Shown here piece after piece: positions 1 to 8,845 of a DNA stretch of 64,000 bases. The stretch's first letter is position 1, and the number at the start of each line of letters is the position of its first letter. This DNA comes from JAUWKC01 sp035527845 (GTDB lineage: Bacteria > Planctomycetota > Phycisphaerae > Sedimentisphaerales > Anaerobacaceae), in contig DATKZT010000048.1 in the NCBI GenBank assembly GCA_035527845.1, forward strand, positions 1 through 64,000, read 5' to 3'. The notes beneath the pieces are model-generated. The model was not told the DNA's origin, ran no database searches, and saw only the letters and a list, made by a program, of their open reading frames with translations. The position numbers and the translations under genes are program-made.

Positions 1-612
1 AACCTCAGTCACCGCAAAGGGTTACGACAATGAACCCCCCTTCAGCCTTAACCGGAACGAACCCAATTTATCGCGGCGAAGCTTGCCTGCCGCGGCGAAG
101 TACTCTACGAAGCCGGGATGCGAAGCCGGAACGAACCCAACTTGTCCCGGCGGAGCCCCCTTGCCATGGCGAAGCCGGATCAAACCCAATTTCGAAATCA
201 ACCAAATCCGCCCCCGGCGGGCAAGCGCTGGATTTTGCTTGAGCCGGCGACTCAGCAGAACAGCCAAACGACAAACAAGGCAATCACAACGGCAAGCAGC
301 AATGGAACGCCGACGCATTCGGCCTTTCGAGAACCTTGCCGCAAGCGCAACCACATTGTCCATAGTATTGGCGTGCAAACTGAGGCAGGTGTTGATTAAG
401 TCGTGCCAAAAAATACTGCATTATACGACTTCCGGTAAGCCGGAATATCGTGGCGAAAGGAACCGCTTCTCGTGTGATCCATGCGGATTTGCCTGTTTAA
501 TTCAAAGCTTGTCTCTGGTAAAATTCGCGGGTGCAGTTGTTGAATCCAAAGAGGATGTTGGCTGGGCCCGGCCCGGCCGACAACGCTCTCTAATGTATCT
601 ACGGGAATCTCG
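1..612. other. Non-coding leader region with degenerate repeats
   Basis: No ORF here looks like a real protein: the open frames on both strands are rich in Arg, Pro and Ser and overlap one another without any recognisable motif. The first 200 bases hold three related copies of a roughly 30-base unit, listed separately. The rest, up to the VanZ-like start at 613, shows no promoter I can defend and no RNA gene I recognise. Confidence 0.5.
52..194. repeat. Three degenerate direct repeats (~20-31 bp)
   Basis: The unit CCGGAACGAACCCAA plus a following T/C-TT-A/G-TC-C/G-CGGCG-A/G-AGC tail occurs at 52-82 and again at 126-156 with only a few differences. A partial, more diverged copy (CCGGATCAAACCCAATTTCG) lies at 175-194. 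Spacing is uneven (74 and 49 bases), so this is not a regular tandem or CRISPR array. It looks like a family of dispersed intergenic repeats; what they do is unknown. Confidence 0.6.
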
Positions 613-1368
613 ATGACGTTATCGCGGCGACAGAAACTGACTATACTTGCATTGGCGCTTTATTGGCCTGCCGTATTCATTTTGGCTCATATTCCAATCC
701 CGGCGCTGGTCTACGAGGCGCAAGTCTCGGACAAGAGCCTTCACTTTGCGGTGTATCTGGTCCTGGCATTTCTGCTGTGGTTTTCAATTTCACCCGACCG
801 CAACGTGCGCTGGCGCAAACCAACTGTATGGTGGGCCGTCCTGGTGGTGGTTGCGTATGGCGTGATGGATGAACTGCTTCAAACCCTGGTGGGGCGAAAC
901 TGCGAGGTTCTGGATTTTGCTGCGGATCTTGCGGGGGCAGTTGCGGGCTTTATTCTGTTCACGTTTCTCGCGTTTTGGCCGTCTTTGCTTGTGGTGACCG
1001 GCATCACTATCTTCTTAATGACAAACCTGGCAAGAGCAAACGTGGCTGAGCTGCTGCCGATAGCGAGCGCGATTTACTACCTGCTCGCCTACGGGTTGTT
1101 CACGCTCCTGTGGATTAAGCACATGCGGCTTTATTTATCGCTGAGGGCGCCCGGGCTTAGATGGGCCGCGTTGGCGCTAGTTGTGCCGGGCTGTTTTCTG
1201 CTGATTGTCAAGCTGGGCTCGGTGGTTCTGGGAAAGAACTTCACATGGGAGGGCGTCGCCTTTTCGGCGGGAGGGATCGCAGCGGTGGTTCTGATATCTC
1301 TTGTTGCTTCTTTTTGCCGGATGAGAACTCAGAAGCCGTCAGGGGGTGGTTTTGAAGGGACGGTATAA
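613..1368 (+). CDS. VanZ-like membrane protein
   Basis: A 251-residue polytopic membrane protein. The N-terminal ~115 residues match the VanZ pattern: a first membrane segment (about residues 10-30), then SDKSLHFAVYLVLAF (39-53), and after a short hydrophilic turn YGVMDELLQTLVGRNCEVLDFAADLAGA (82-109) with the conserved D-E, GR and D..AD positions; about three more hydrophobic segments follow. VanZ itself confers low-level teicoplanin resistance, but most chromosomal VanZ-like proteins have no known substrate and many sit in polysaccharide or exosortase regions. It is the only plus-strand gene in the first 22 kb. Its 3' end overlaps the convergent TIGR03790 gene by 30 bases. Family call is good; function is open. 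Confidence 0.8.
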   Translation: MTLSRRQKLTILALALYWPAVFILAHIPIPALVYEAQVSDKSLHFAVYLVLAFLLWFSISPDRNVRWRKPTVWWAVLVVVAYGVMDELLQTLVGRNCEVLDFAADLAGAVAGFILFTFLAFWPSLLVVTGITIFLMTNLARANVAELLPIASAIYYLLAYGLFTLLWIKHMRLYLSLRAPGLRWAALALVVPGCFLLIVKLGSVVLGKNFTWEGVAFSAGGIAAVVLISLVASFCRMRTQKPSGGGFEGTV

Positions 1369-2571
1369 CGGGTCGCCTATCAAAACAAGTCGCCAGGAAT
1401 TGAAAGGCTTCGTATGATAATACGCCTCGACCAGACACCGGCCGTTAAACAGTTCAAGGAAAAACACCCTCGGCTCCGGAAATGCGTGCAGATACGGTTC
1501 GGCGACGGCTCCCAAGGTGGCGGTTACGCCGTCGCTCAGCATGGCCGGGCACCATTCGGTGCTGTTCGGATCGCGAAGATTGGCGGCTCCGAGACTTGAT
1601 ATGTGGTAGCCGATGGCACCGTCAACAAAGTCAAAGGCATCGACGTATTTCTCGAGGCTGTACCAGCCGCAATAAATTGCGGTCTGCGGGGCCTTGCCGG
1701 GGGCGAAAAGCTCTTCGGTCCTCTCGTGTCTAACTTCCATATCGGTTCGGAACTGAATAAGCACGGCCAGGTCCCTCAGGGATTCGTCATAATAGCCCGG
1801 AGAAAAACTCTTTCTGCTCTGCTCAATGCCTCGCGAATCAATGTAAGCGATGCCCTTCAAGCCTGTTGCCTCAGCCGACATTGCCTTATCGACAAGGGCC
1901 TTGGCTACACCCTCGCCGGGCCCATCGAGGCGACAAACCAGGAGCGTATCAGAACTCACGTGGGGCAGACCGCCTTTGAGCCTGTTTGGCTGCCATCGGT
2001 ACAACTCGTAATCACCCAATAGCACCATCGATAATTCGCTGTCCACCGAGGCATCCGTTTCCTTGCCCGAGATTCGGTCGATATCGGACTGCAACCGAGT
2101 CAGTCGGCGCTTCATGTCTCTCTTCCGATAAGTCGATTTTGTTGAGTCGCCAGGTTCCAGCGCTTCGATCTCTTTCTTCTGCTGTGCGGCCAACTGCTGC
2201 AGTTGCTTGAGCTTATCCTCTTCGCCTTTCAAAGGACCTCGCCCGCCAACCTTTATCGGCACGCCGTATGTCGTCAGCAGACACTTGATGTTGGCGGTGA
2301 AGGATAAGGTGAGAAGTTTCTTGCGAATCGGCCCAGCAAGATTCTTTTCATAATCATTTCTGGAGATGGTCTCACTCATGCCCGCCCCCAAAGGCAAGGC
2401 GAGAATGTTGTCGACGGGCACTTTTCGCCTTTGGCAGTAATACCGGGCTACGCTCGTGGAAGCGGGGACCTGACTATTCGCTATTACCAGAATCTCATTC
2501 GGTTCCAAAGCGGCGGCGGGCGCAGCGGCGGCAAGAATCGCATATAAAGTAGCTACTCTGTAAACTCTCAT
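1339..2571 (-). CDS. TIGR03790 family secreted protein
   Basis: A 410-residue protein with an N-terminal signal peptide (RVYRVATLYAILAAAAPAAA, residues 2-21, then LEPNEILV). The mature start (EILVIANSQVPASTSVARYY), the CLLTTYGVPIKV segment and the C-terminal LIGDPLYRPF are characteristic of TIGR03790, an uncharacterised exported family of planctomycetes and related bacteria. Residues ~125-170 form a charged Gln/Lys/Glu-rich stretch that may be a coiled coil. It is the last gene of the minus-strand exopolysaccharide operon, 117 bases after the KamA-like gene. No enzymatic activity can be read from the sequence. The convergent VanZ-like gene overlaps its 3' end. Confidence 0.8.
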   Translation of the reverse strand: MRVYRVATLYAILAAAAPAAALEPNEILVIANSQVPASTSVARYYCQRRKVPVDNILALPLGAGMSETISRNDYEKNLAGPIRKKLLTLSFTANIKCLLTTYGVPIKVGGRGPLKGEEDKLKQLQQLAAQQKKEIEALEPGDSTKSTYRKRDMKRRLTRLQSDIDRISGKETDASVDSELSMVLLGDYELYRWQPNRLKGGLPHVSSDTLLVCRLDGPGEGVAKALVDKAMSAEATGLKGIAYIDSRGIEQSRKSFSPGYYDESLRDLAVLIQFRTDMEVRHERTEELFAPGKAPQTAIYCGWYSLEKYVDAFDFVDGAIGYHISSLGAANLRDPNSTEWCPAMLSDGVTATLGAVAEPYLHAFPEPRVFFLELFNGRCLVEAYYHTKPFNSWRLVLIGDPLYRPFKTTP

Positions 2572-2688
2572 CCAACTATAACTCTTTTCAACGAGTCCAA
2601 AAACACAGCCCCGGTTGGAGGCCGGAGCTTTTGATTGGTCAGATTTTCAAAGCGCGAAGATGCAGGCGCCTGCGGCCATACGGCGCAA

Positions 2689-3849
2689 CTATTCCGGTCC
2701 GTAAGACCTGTAAGGCTGGTTTATCGGGTAATTCTGAATTATCTCTTCGTAATCGTCGAACCAGCAGGCGGCCGGATTACTTTTGAAGATGAGAAACCGG
2801 CCGCTATCCGCATCCAGCGCAGCACGGTGGTACTTGAAGAAGACGCAATCTTCGGTCCTGCCGACTATCTCTATTTTGCCGGTGGAGTGTGACATTACGA
2901 AGCGGACCCGCTTTGCCAGTCCGGAGACCATGGCCTTGGCCTGCTCGACTATTTCGTAACCTGTTTCAATCGGCACCGTATATGCCTTGTTTCCGGAGGC
3001 CGGCCGGCATTGGAAAATATAGTAAGGCGCCGCGCCAATAAAGGACAATCCCGCGAGAAGCTCTGCCAGAACATTCGGGTCGTCGTTCACTCCTTTTATG
3101 AGGGGCATTTGATTGGCCACTTCGACTCCGGCCCTTTGCAGGAGATTGACGGCTTTTACAGCCGGGGCGGTCAGTTCCCGCGGATGCACGAAGTGTGCCA
3201 TCACATAGATCTTGCGACCTTCCGTGCTGGAGGCGCTTAACAACTCCGTCAAAGCGGGATCATCAATAATTCGGTAAGGATTAAAAGCGGGCACCTTGCT
3301 TCCGATACGAATTATCCGAATATGCTCGATGTCTCTCAGAGGCCTTATGATGTCCTCCAGTTGGGAGGTGGTCAGAACGAGGGGGTCTCCGCCGGTCAGC
3401 AGCACGTTTGTTATCTCGGTGTGGTCCCGCAGATAGCGTAAGGCGGCGGGCAGGTCGCGCAGATACTCCTGCTGCGAGTTTATGAAGACTCGCTTGCGGA
3501 AACAGTAACGGCATATTCCTTCACATACGTTGCTCACCAGCATCAGGACGGTGGAGTTGTACTTATGTTCGAGGCCGGGGATGACCGTATAGGTTTTTTC
3601 GTCGGAAGGATCAAGCCGGCCCCATTCCTCGAGTTCCTGTGTATTGGGTATTACGACTCGCCGTATTGGGTCGTTCGCATCGTCCCAGTTGATGAGCGAA
3701 AGATAGTAGTCGTTGCAGCAAAACGCGAATTTGTCTGCGACCTTCTTGAGTTCGGCTCTTTCCTGCTGGCTCAGATGCTCCAACTCATCGACCCGTGTGA
3801 AGTATCGAGTTTTACTGACTGCTGATCTTTCCACCTGCTCGGCGCCCAA
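2689..3849 (-). CDS. KamA family radical SAM protein (lysine 2,3-aminomutase-like)
   Basis: 386 residues. The radical SAM cluster motif CEGICRYC (Cys109, Cys113, Cys116) binds the 4Fe-4S cluster, LLTGGDP (150-156) is the SAM-binding GGDP loop, and STGKIEIVG (322-330) supplies the expected PLP lysine (Lys325). Members move an amino group between carbons of lysine or a related amino acid, or (EpmB) act on the lysine that modifies EF-P. The protein is longer than EpmB (about 340) and shorter than clostridial lysine 2,3-aminomutase (about 416), and I see no EF-P or EpmA gene nearby. It starts 2 bases after the sugar-transferase stop, so it is cotranscribed with exopolysaccharide genes. The substrate is unknown; a beta-amino acid decoration is possible. 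Confidence 0.85.
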   Translation of the reverse strand: MGAEQVERSAVSKTRYFTRVDELEHLSQQERAELKKVADKFAFCCNDYYLSLINWDDANDPIRRVVIPNTQELEEWGRLDPSDEKTYTVIPGLEHKYNSTVLMLVSNVCEGICRYCFRKRVFINSQQEYLRDLPAALRYLRDHTEITNVLLTGGDPLVLTTSQLEDIIRPLRDIEHIRIIRIGSKVPAFNPYRIIDDPALTELLSASSTEGRKIYVMAHFVHPRELTAPAVKAVNLLQRAGVEVANQMPLIKGVNDDPNVLAELLAGLSFIGAAPYYIFQCRPASGNKAYTVPIETGYEIVEQAKAMVSGLAKRVRFVMSHSTGKIEIVGRTEDCVFFKYHRAALDADSGRFLIFKSNPAACWFDDYEEIIQNYPINQPYRSYGPE

Positions 3850-3851
3850 AA

Positions 3852-4481
3852 TTATCCTTGTTCTTGTTTCCGTTCTCCCCTGGTAGATTCCGCTTGCGAA
3901 TACCTTTTTTCGTATACGTTCCTGCGGTGAAAAACCTGGCCCAACGTTACTATTATAATCTTTATATCGGTCAGAAAGCCAGCAGTTTCTACGTATTTGA
4001 CGTCGAGTTCAAGTTTTTCCTCACGTGTAAGCCCTCCACGCCCGGTAATCTGGGCCAGGCCGGTGAGCCCCGGTTTGACAAGCAGCCGTTTTCTCTGGCG
4101 CTCGTTCCATTCCGAGATCTGAGAAAGATATAGCGGGCGAGGCCCGACTATACTCATATCTCCTTTGAGTATGTTAAACAACTGCGGCAGTTCGTCAAGC
4201 GAATATTCCCGCAGGAACTTTCCTATTTTGGTGAGTCTCGGATCGTCTCCGGATTTAGGGCTTGGCCCAAACGGCTCTGTGTCAATCTTCATTGTTCGGA
4301 ATTTGTAGAAACTAAACGGCTTACCATCCTTGCCTGCCCTTTCCTGCCTGAAAACAACCGGCCCTCTGCTGCCAACTCTTATCGCAATGACAATAGCCAC
4401 CAGAGCCGGTGACAATATTGTTGCCGCCAGCAGTGAAACCAATAAGTCGCAGATACGTTTAAATTGACCCCCTTGTCTCAT
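3852..4481 (-). CDS. Bacterial sugar transferase (monotopic phosphoglycosyl transferase)
   Basis: 209 residues, PF02397 family. A single hydrophobic re-entrant helix (about 12-36) is followed by the conserved core: VVFRQERAG, FYKFRTM, the SLDELPQLFNILKGDMSIVG block with the catalytic Asp-Glu pair, then GPRPL and VKPGLTGLAQITGRG. Such enzymes transfer a sugar phosphate from a UDP-sugar to undecaprenyl phosphate at the inner membrane, the first step of repeat-unit assembly. It lacks the N-terminal four-helix and CoA-binding-like part of WbaP/WcaJ, so it is the short PglC/EpsL-like form. The tight spacing to its neighbours (5 and 2 bases) places it in the Wzx/Wzy operon as the probable initiating enzyme. 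Confidence 0.93.
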   Translation of the reverse strand: MRQGGQFKRICDLLVSLLAATILSPALVAIVIAIRVGSRGPVVFRQERAGKDGKPFSFYKFRTMKIDTEPFGPSPKSGDDPRLTKIGKFLREYSLDELPQLFNILKGDMSIVGPRPLYLSQISEWNERQRKRLLVKPGLTGLAQITGRGGLTREEKLELDVKYVETAGFLTDIKIIIVTLGQVFHRRNVYEKRYSQAESTRGERKQEQG

Positions 4482-4486
4482 TGTAG

Positions 4487-5668
4487 CTAATACTCAAAGT
4501 TAATATTGAATTTCGGTTCTTTTTGCGCTGTTACGCTAATAGAGCCGCGATCGAACTTTCGCGTGACAGTATCACCGTTCCATTGCCTCGGCCCTAAGGG
4601 CCTGCCCAGTTGTTCAGGCCACATCGGCCAACCACCCACGGGCCAAACCTCATATCGAGGAGGACAAACATAGATGCCGCCCCAGTAAGGCTGATCTTCG
4701 GGAACTACCAGCATCGCGGTGGCGGCAACCTTCCGTCCGTCCTCGTCCCACCGGCCGCCGTTAGGGTGGGTTAATCTGTTTGCATATAAGAAGACGCTCT
4801 TACCCCCAGCCAACACTTTTTCATAGCTACTCAGTTCCTCCTCGTACAGCCTCTTTGTTTTCAGTCTATTTGGGTTTGCCCCCATTTCGTAAGCAATTCC
4901 ATCCAAAAAAGGCGCGAACTCCGGCCAATATCTGGGCGGCGAAGGAGTGTTCACTACAAGCTTTAAGTTATTTTGCCCCGTAAGTTCTCTGGCACGCTTC
5001 AAAAAGGATAGACATTTCTTAGTCCATAACGGCTCTTCCATATCTCCTGGTGCCCAGTATTTGTAATACCAGTTGTCGAGGAGGAGTGTGTTGGCCTTGA
5101 GGTCCTTGGCATTCCTAATAGCTCGTTTTAGTACTGCGTCTTGAACTTCCCTAATTCCCACGTCGAGGAAGAACCAATTGTCTTGGTTGGGCCAAGTCAC
5201 TAGTTTGTTGTTAGCGTCACGAACAATCCAGGAATGCTTGATAGCTTCCGGAGGAATTGCCCTTTCAGGAAACGGCACGTGGTGCGATGCGGGCAGGCGA
5301 ACACATGAGAGTGTTGATGAATAGGTGTAGCCGATGTACTTGACTCCGTTCTCTTGCTGGTTCTTTAAAAGCCTCATATATTCTTGTCGGTTTTTAGCCA
5401 GCGTTGCGCTTGTAAACCAAGTGAACAACAGCTCATTGTGAAGAGGTCCCTTCCATCGGTCCTTGCCGGGGTGGTATGAATTGAAGACAATACCTCGATG
5501 CGTATTACTATTAGGACGATCGCTGCTTTTAGCGACAGCGAAGAGCTGACAGCATAGCAAGCTAAAAGCGATCAGCCAGACTATCAACGCTTTTGATTCC
5601 GTCGTTCTTCCGCCCCAAATGGTTTGAAAATTAGTGTGGTAAGCCATTTCTTGGACCTGTAAGGTCAT
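4487..5668 (-). CDS. Secreted putative glycoside hydrolase-like protein (GHL15-type)
   Basis: About 393 residues from the chosen ATG. An N-terminal hydrophobic segment (SKALIVWLIAFSLLCCQLFAVA) looks like a signal peptide. The mature part has a TIM-barrel-like alternation with KANTLLLDNWYY, LKLVVNTPSP and FLDGIAYEMG, which resembles putative glycoside hydrolases of the GHL15/DUF4434 kind; conserved Asp and Glu in those strands could be catalytic, but this is not proven. The frame stays open upstream to 5770, but that start would overlap the GNAT gene by 86 bases and puts a long hydrophilic stretch ahead of the signal; 5668 (or 5647) is preferred. Neither has a strong ribosome site. It may trim or modify the secreted polysaccharide. 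Confidence 0.65.
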   Translation of the reverse strand: MTLQVQEMAYHTNFQTIWGGRTTESKALIVWLIAFSLLCCQLFAVAKSSDRPNSNTHRGIVFNSYHPGKDRWKGPLHNELLFTWFTSATLAKNRQEYMRLLKNQQENGVKYIGYTYSSTLSCVRLPASHHVPFPERAIPPEAIKHSWIVRDANNKLVTWPNQDNWFFLDVGIREVQDAVLKRAIRNAKDLKANTLLLDNWYYKYWAPGDMEEPLWTKKCLSFLKRARELTGQNNLKLVVNTPSPPRYWPEFAPFLDGIAYEMGANPNRLKTKRLYEEELSSYEKVLAGGKSVFLYANRLTHPNGGRWDEDGRKVAATAMLVVPEDQPYWGGIYVCPPRYEVWPVGGWPMWPEQLGRPLGPRQWNGDTVTRKFDRGSISVTAQKEPKFNINFEY

Positions 5669-5684
5669 GAGACTTTTTGATCTG

Positions 5685-6314
5685 TTACCGACCACCACTC
5701 CCCTTATCTGTGTCAATGGCTGCATGGGTTTCTGCAACATAGATATTGCTTCTAATACCGTGGCTGTCAATCTGCCCTGCCAAGTGAAATCCGCATTTCA
5801 GGTACAGTTTGTTCGCTGGCCTATTGTCTGCGGCGACAAGGACCTTCACCTTACTAATTCGCCGTTTGACACATTCGGCGAAACCCTTTCTCATCAAATC
5901 CACCGCCAATCCCTTGCGTCGCGCTTCCTCTGCTATGACGATAGAAAGCAATTCGGCCGCCGGCAGATTCTCAGTCCTTGTGCTCACCGGATAAAACAGT
6001 GTCTCCAAGGCCTTTCTTATGGTCCTAACCGACAGCATCCTGCCGGCCAGTCGCACGGCAAAACTGAGACCCTTTGTGAGAATAATTGACTTGTAGAGCT
6101 TGTTGAGATTCGAGGAAAACGCCACGAATCCCAGCACTTTGCCGTTTTCCTCCGCTACAAAACCGAAGCTTGACGTGCTTCGCCCGATCGCCTCATACAG
6201 AGATTCCACAAAATCAACTCCGAGAGAGCTGATGAATCCAGTGCTTATACCGTTCACATGCAAGGCGGCGACTTCAGGGATGTCCCTACGTCTTATTGCA
6301 TCGAATTTGACCAT
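5685..6314 (-). CDS. GNAT family N-acetyltransferase
   Basis: 209 residues with the GNAT layout: an N-terminal KFDAIRRRDIPEVAALH strand-helix, FGFVAEENGKVLGFVAFS (the central beta strands), LLSIVIAEEARRKGLAVDLM (motif A, acetyl-CoA pyrophosphate loop, residues about 123-142) and VLVAADNRPANKLYLKCGF (motif B). It would acetylate a small molecule or sugar amine with acetyl-CoA. Its place between a GT4 gene and the GHL15-like gene suggests acetylation of a sugar intermediate of the exopolysaccharide, but no substrate can be read from the sequence. A 129-base gap separates it from the upstream GT4 gene. Confidence 0.85.
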   Translation of the reverse strand: MVKFDAIRRRDIPEVAALHVNGISTGFISSLGVDFVESLYEAIGRSTSSFGFVAEENGKVLGFVAFSSNLNKLYKSIILTKGLSFAVRLAGRMLSVRTIRKALETLFYPVSTRTENLPAAELLSIVIAEEARRKGLAVDLMRKGFAECVKRRISKVKVLVAADNRPANKLYLKCGFHLAGQIDSHGIRSNIYVAETHAAIDTDKGSGGR

Positions 6315-6443
6315 CCTAAGCTACTGCCCCGACTTCTGGTGGTTTGTTGGCTCTATGTTTTCAGTGTAACCCTGCCCACGCTTGGTCCGCCACTTTTAAC
6401 ATGCTGATAATCGCCGACTTTCGTGAAGCGACGGCAAGCTTGG

Positions 6444-7628
6444 TCAGGCGTGTTGGGGCTCGTAGATTCTTGTGCGACCCAACAGACGCTCGTATTCCTG
6501 AGTCAAGAGAGGGCAGATTCTCTCTTTGGAGAATTCATTGACCGCTCTTTCTCTTGCGGCTCGCCCAAGGCTTTTCCGCAAACGATCATCTTGCAGCAGT
6601 CTAGCAATCGCGTCTGCCATGGCTTTCGGGTCTTTCACCGGCACCAGCAAACCAGTCTGACCATCGAGAATGGCGTCAACCGTACCAGAGATTCTTGTGC
6701 CAACAGCAGGTACACCGCAGGCGGCGGCCTCCAAGACGTTATAACCCCAGCCCTCGTGCCAACTGGGCTGGACCAGTAACGTCATTGTCGGATACCATTC
6801 CGGCAAATTATCGACGAACCCCATATACTTGACATGCGACTCAGGCTCTGAGACCGCCTGCTTAACCAGGTCTTTCATGCGTCGATCTCCGTAGGGTCCG
6901 AATAAACAGAGATAAGCATTTGCCCGAATGTCGACCGGAAGGAAATGCCAAGCTTGGAGAATTGTCTCGATGCCTTTATGAGGCACAATTCTTGCGACAA
7001 AGCCAACTATTTGGCTGTCCGGGGAGATGCCGGCTTGTAGCCGCAGTTTTGTCCCATGCTGGGAGGCTGTTTCGGCACTGAATCTGTCGATGTCGATACC
7101 GCAAATAGTCCCAGGTCCCAGTACCACCGCCCTTTCTTTGGGGCAAATGCCAATGCTGGTTATGTCGTGCCTGTTTGAATTGGACACAAAAATTACCTCG
7201 GTAGCTAAACGACATGCCAGGCACTCGGTTGTCCACAGGAGCCAGTATTTCCAACCGTGTGCACTTAAAACAGCCATACCATGACTGTGATAAATCCGAA
7301 TGGGTACCCCGGCGAGCCAAGCCGCCAGGGAACCCAGCAAGCCCGCCTTGCTCATGTGAGCGTCAACTATGGTCGGCCTGAGCAGGCGAAATAAACGCCA
7401 TAACCGAAATAAACTTACACAATCTGCGAAAGGAGAAATATTCTGGCGCATGGGTACAGGTACAAAACGGACGCCTGTTGCCTGGACGGTGCGCCTTGCA
7501 TCTTCATCGTCTGCGCAGACTAAGACAGTTTCAAAACCTGCACGGCTAAGGCAGTTAAAATGGTCAAGCAGAAAGAGCTTTGCCGACCAACCTAAGGTGG
7601 TGACGTGAACGACACTCTTGCTCCTCAT
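6444..7628 (-). CDS. Glycosyltransferase family 4 protein
   Basis: About 394 residues, GT-B fold. The N-terminal VVHVTTLGWSAKLFLLDHF is the acceptor-domain Rossmann start; IVGFVARIVPHKGIETILQA opens the donor domain; SWHEGWGYNVLEAAACGVPAVGT carries the E-x7-E nucleotide-sugar motif. It adds one sugar to the lipid-linked repeat unit at the cytoplasmic face. The ATG at 7628 fits the family N-terminus; a GTG at 7700 (9 bases after the upstream stop) would add 24 hydrophilic residues and cannot be excluded, since neither start has a clear ribosome site. One of four GT4 genes in this operon. Confidence 0.88.
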   Translation of the reverse strand: MRSKSVVHVTTLGWSAKLFLLDHFNCLSRAGFETVLVCADDEDARRTVQATGVRFVPVPMRQNISPFADCVSLFRLWRLFRLLRPTIVDAHMSKAGLLGSLAAWLAGVPIRIYHSHGMAVLSAHGWKYWLLWTTECLACRLATEVIFVSNSNRHDITSIGICPKERAVVLGPGTICGIDIDRFSAETASQHGTKLRLQAGISPDSQIVGFVARIVPHKGIETILQAWHFLPVDIRANAYLCLFGPYGDRRMKDLVKQAVSEPESHVKYMGFVDNLPEWYPTMTLLVQPSWHEGWGYNVLEAAACGVPAVGTRISGTVDAILDGQTGLLVPVKDPKAMADAIARLLQDDRLRKSLGRAARERAVNEFSKERICPLLTQEYERLLGRTRIYEPQHA

Positions 7629-7709
7629 CTGCCGTTCATTATGCTTCTGATTATGTGAGCGGTGCAACGCTGTCTCAGTTTTTATCGGATTTTGTCCCAC
7701 ACAACGCTA

Positions 7710-8753
7710 TTACCGTATCTTCTTCAATATTAGATCTGCGAACTCAGTGGGATCTTCGCTCTGAACCAATAGACATGTCGAATTGTCAATGAGCCGGCTT
7801 AGAATTTCTCTTTCTTTGCTGACCAGAGACTGTATGTCAAACTCGGGATTGAAGTAGGAATAAGCTGTCAGCATCGGACTTTTCATATATGCGAATTCAT
7901 AGCGGTTCAGGTTGAAAATCATTCGCCTCGCGTCATCTTTGTTCAAGAGTCGCACACCTCCGGGACGACGGGCCAGTATTGCAATGTGAGTAATCTTCTT
8001 GCTATCGGCAATGCGCTCATGTCCCACGTAGTGGTCAATAGTCCTGCTATCTCCGGGAACAGGCAGAAGTTCTGCCGGAGGGAAGAGCCTTATGAGTTTC
8101 ATCCGCATTCGCAAAAGCCAGCTCATGGAAAGCTGGTCGTAATAGCGAAAAGTGGACGTCCAAGGGCAGGCATAGAAGTTTACTCCGTCGGTTATACCGA
8201 GATCTTCAGAGATGAATGATGCGCTGTTGTGCAGAACAGCCCCCATTGTCGTCAAAGTCTTGCCAGTATCAGGAGGAGCTATTACTGCCACGGTTGAGTT
8301 ACCGATGTGGAACCCCGAGCAATGTAAAGGCGTCAAGTTCCTGGTAAGAAGCAGGGCACAAGCCAAATCGGTCAGTTGGTAACCCGGCGAATGAAGATTG
8401 TTGAAGCGAAAGCGTATAAACCTCAGATAATTCCGATTGGTCCATATTTCAGGTCTATCGGTCTGCAAACCTCTGACCAACAACCTGAGCTTGGTGCCAC
8501 AGAAGAAATTTCGCTGGTAGAAGAGCTCATCTCGCCCCGGCGTTCCTCGCCAGTAATGATACTTCTCAAGACCTTGCAACAGTTCCGCTTCAGCCCGAAG
8601 TGGATTCACGATGAGCTTCATGACAATACGACACGCGTCGACTTCGGAGTCTGACGCAAACTGTGGGGGCTGTCCAAAAGACCAGCAAATACGTCCGGCG
8701 TTGGTTCGGATCGCCAAGATATCCTTGCATACGATGTAATTGTTCAACTTCAT
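7710..8753 (-). CDS. HPr kinase-like P-loop protein of exopolysaccharide operon
   Basis: 347 residues. The central part (about 120-190) resembles the HPr kinase/PEP-carboxykinase P-loop fold: LTPLHCSGFHIGNSTVAVIA, then a Walker A loop APPDTGKT and FISEDLGITDG, matching the SEDxxxI/L strand that follows the P-loop in HprK-like proteins. It lacks the N-terminal domain of true HprK/P, and no HPr or PTS gene is present. HprK-like proteins of unknown target occur in polysaccharide and peptide-natural-product clusters. The start is supported by AGGGAAT ahead of the ATG. It is in the operon between two GT4 genes, so a kinase role in sugar or lipid-carrier modification is possible but is inference. 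Confidence 0.72.
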   Translation of the reverse strand: MKLNNYIVCKDILAIRTNAGRICWSFGQPPQFASDSEVDACRIVMKLIVNPLRAEAELLQGLEKYHYWRGTPGRDELFYQRNFFCGTKLRLLVRGLQTDRPEIWTNRNYLRFIRFRFNNLHSPGYQLTDLACALLLTRNLTPLHCSGFHIGNSTVAVIAPPDTGKTLTTMGAVLHNSASFISEDLGITDGVNFYACPWTSTFRYYDQLSMSWLLRMRMKLIRLFPPAELLPVPGDSRTIDHYVGHERIADSKKITHIAILARRPGGVRLLNKDDARRMIFNLNRYEFAYMKSPMLTAYSYFNPEFDIQSLVSKEREILSRLIDNSTCLLVQSEDPTEFADLILKKIR

Positions 8754-8845
8754 GGATTCCCTATTAATGATGCTTGAATGATGTAATCTGCCTTAAACCT
8801 TTGGCTGGCAAAGGTACATCTGAATTTCAAATATTTATCAGATTG

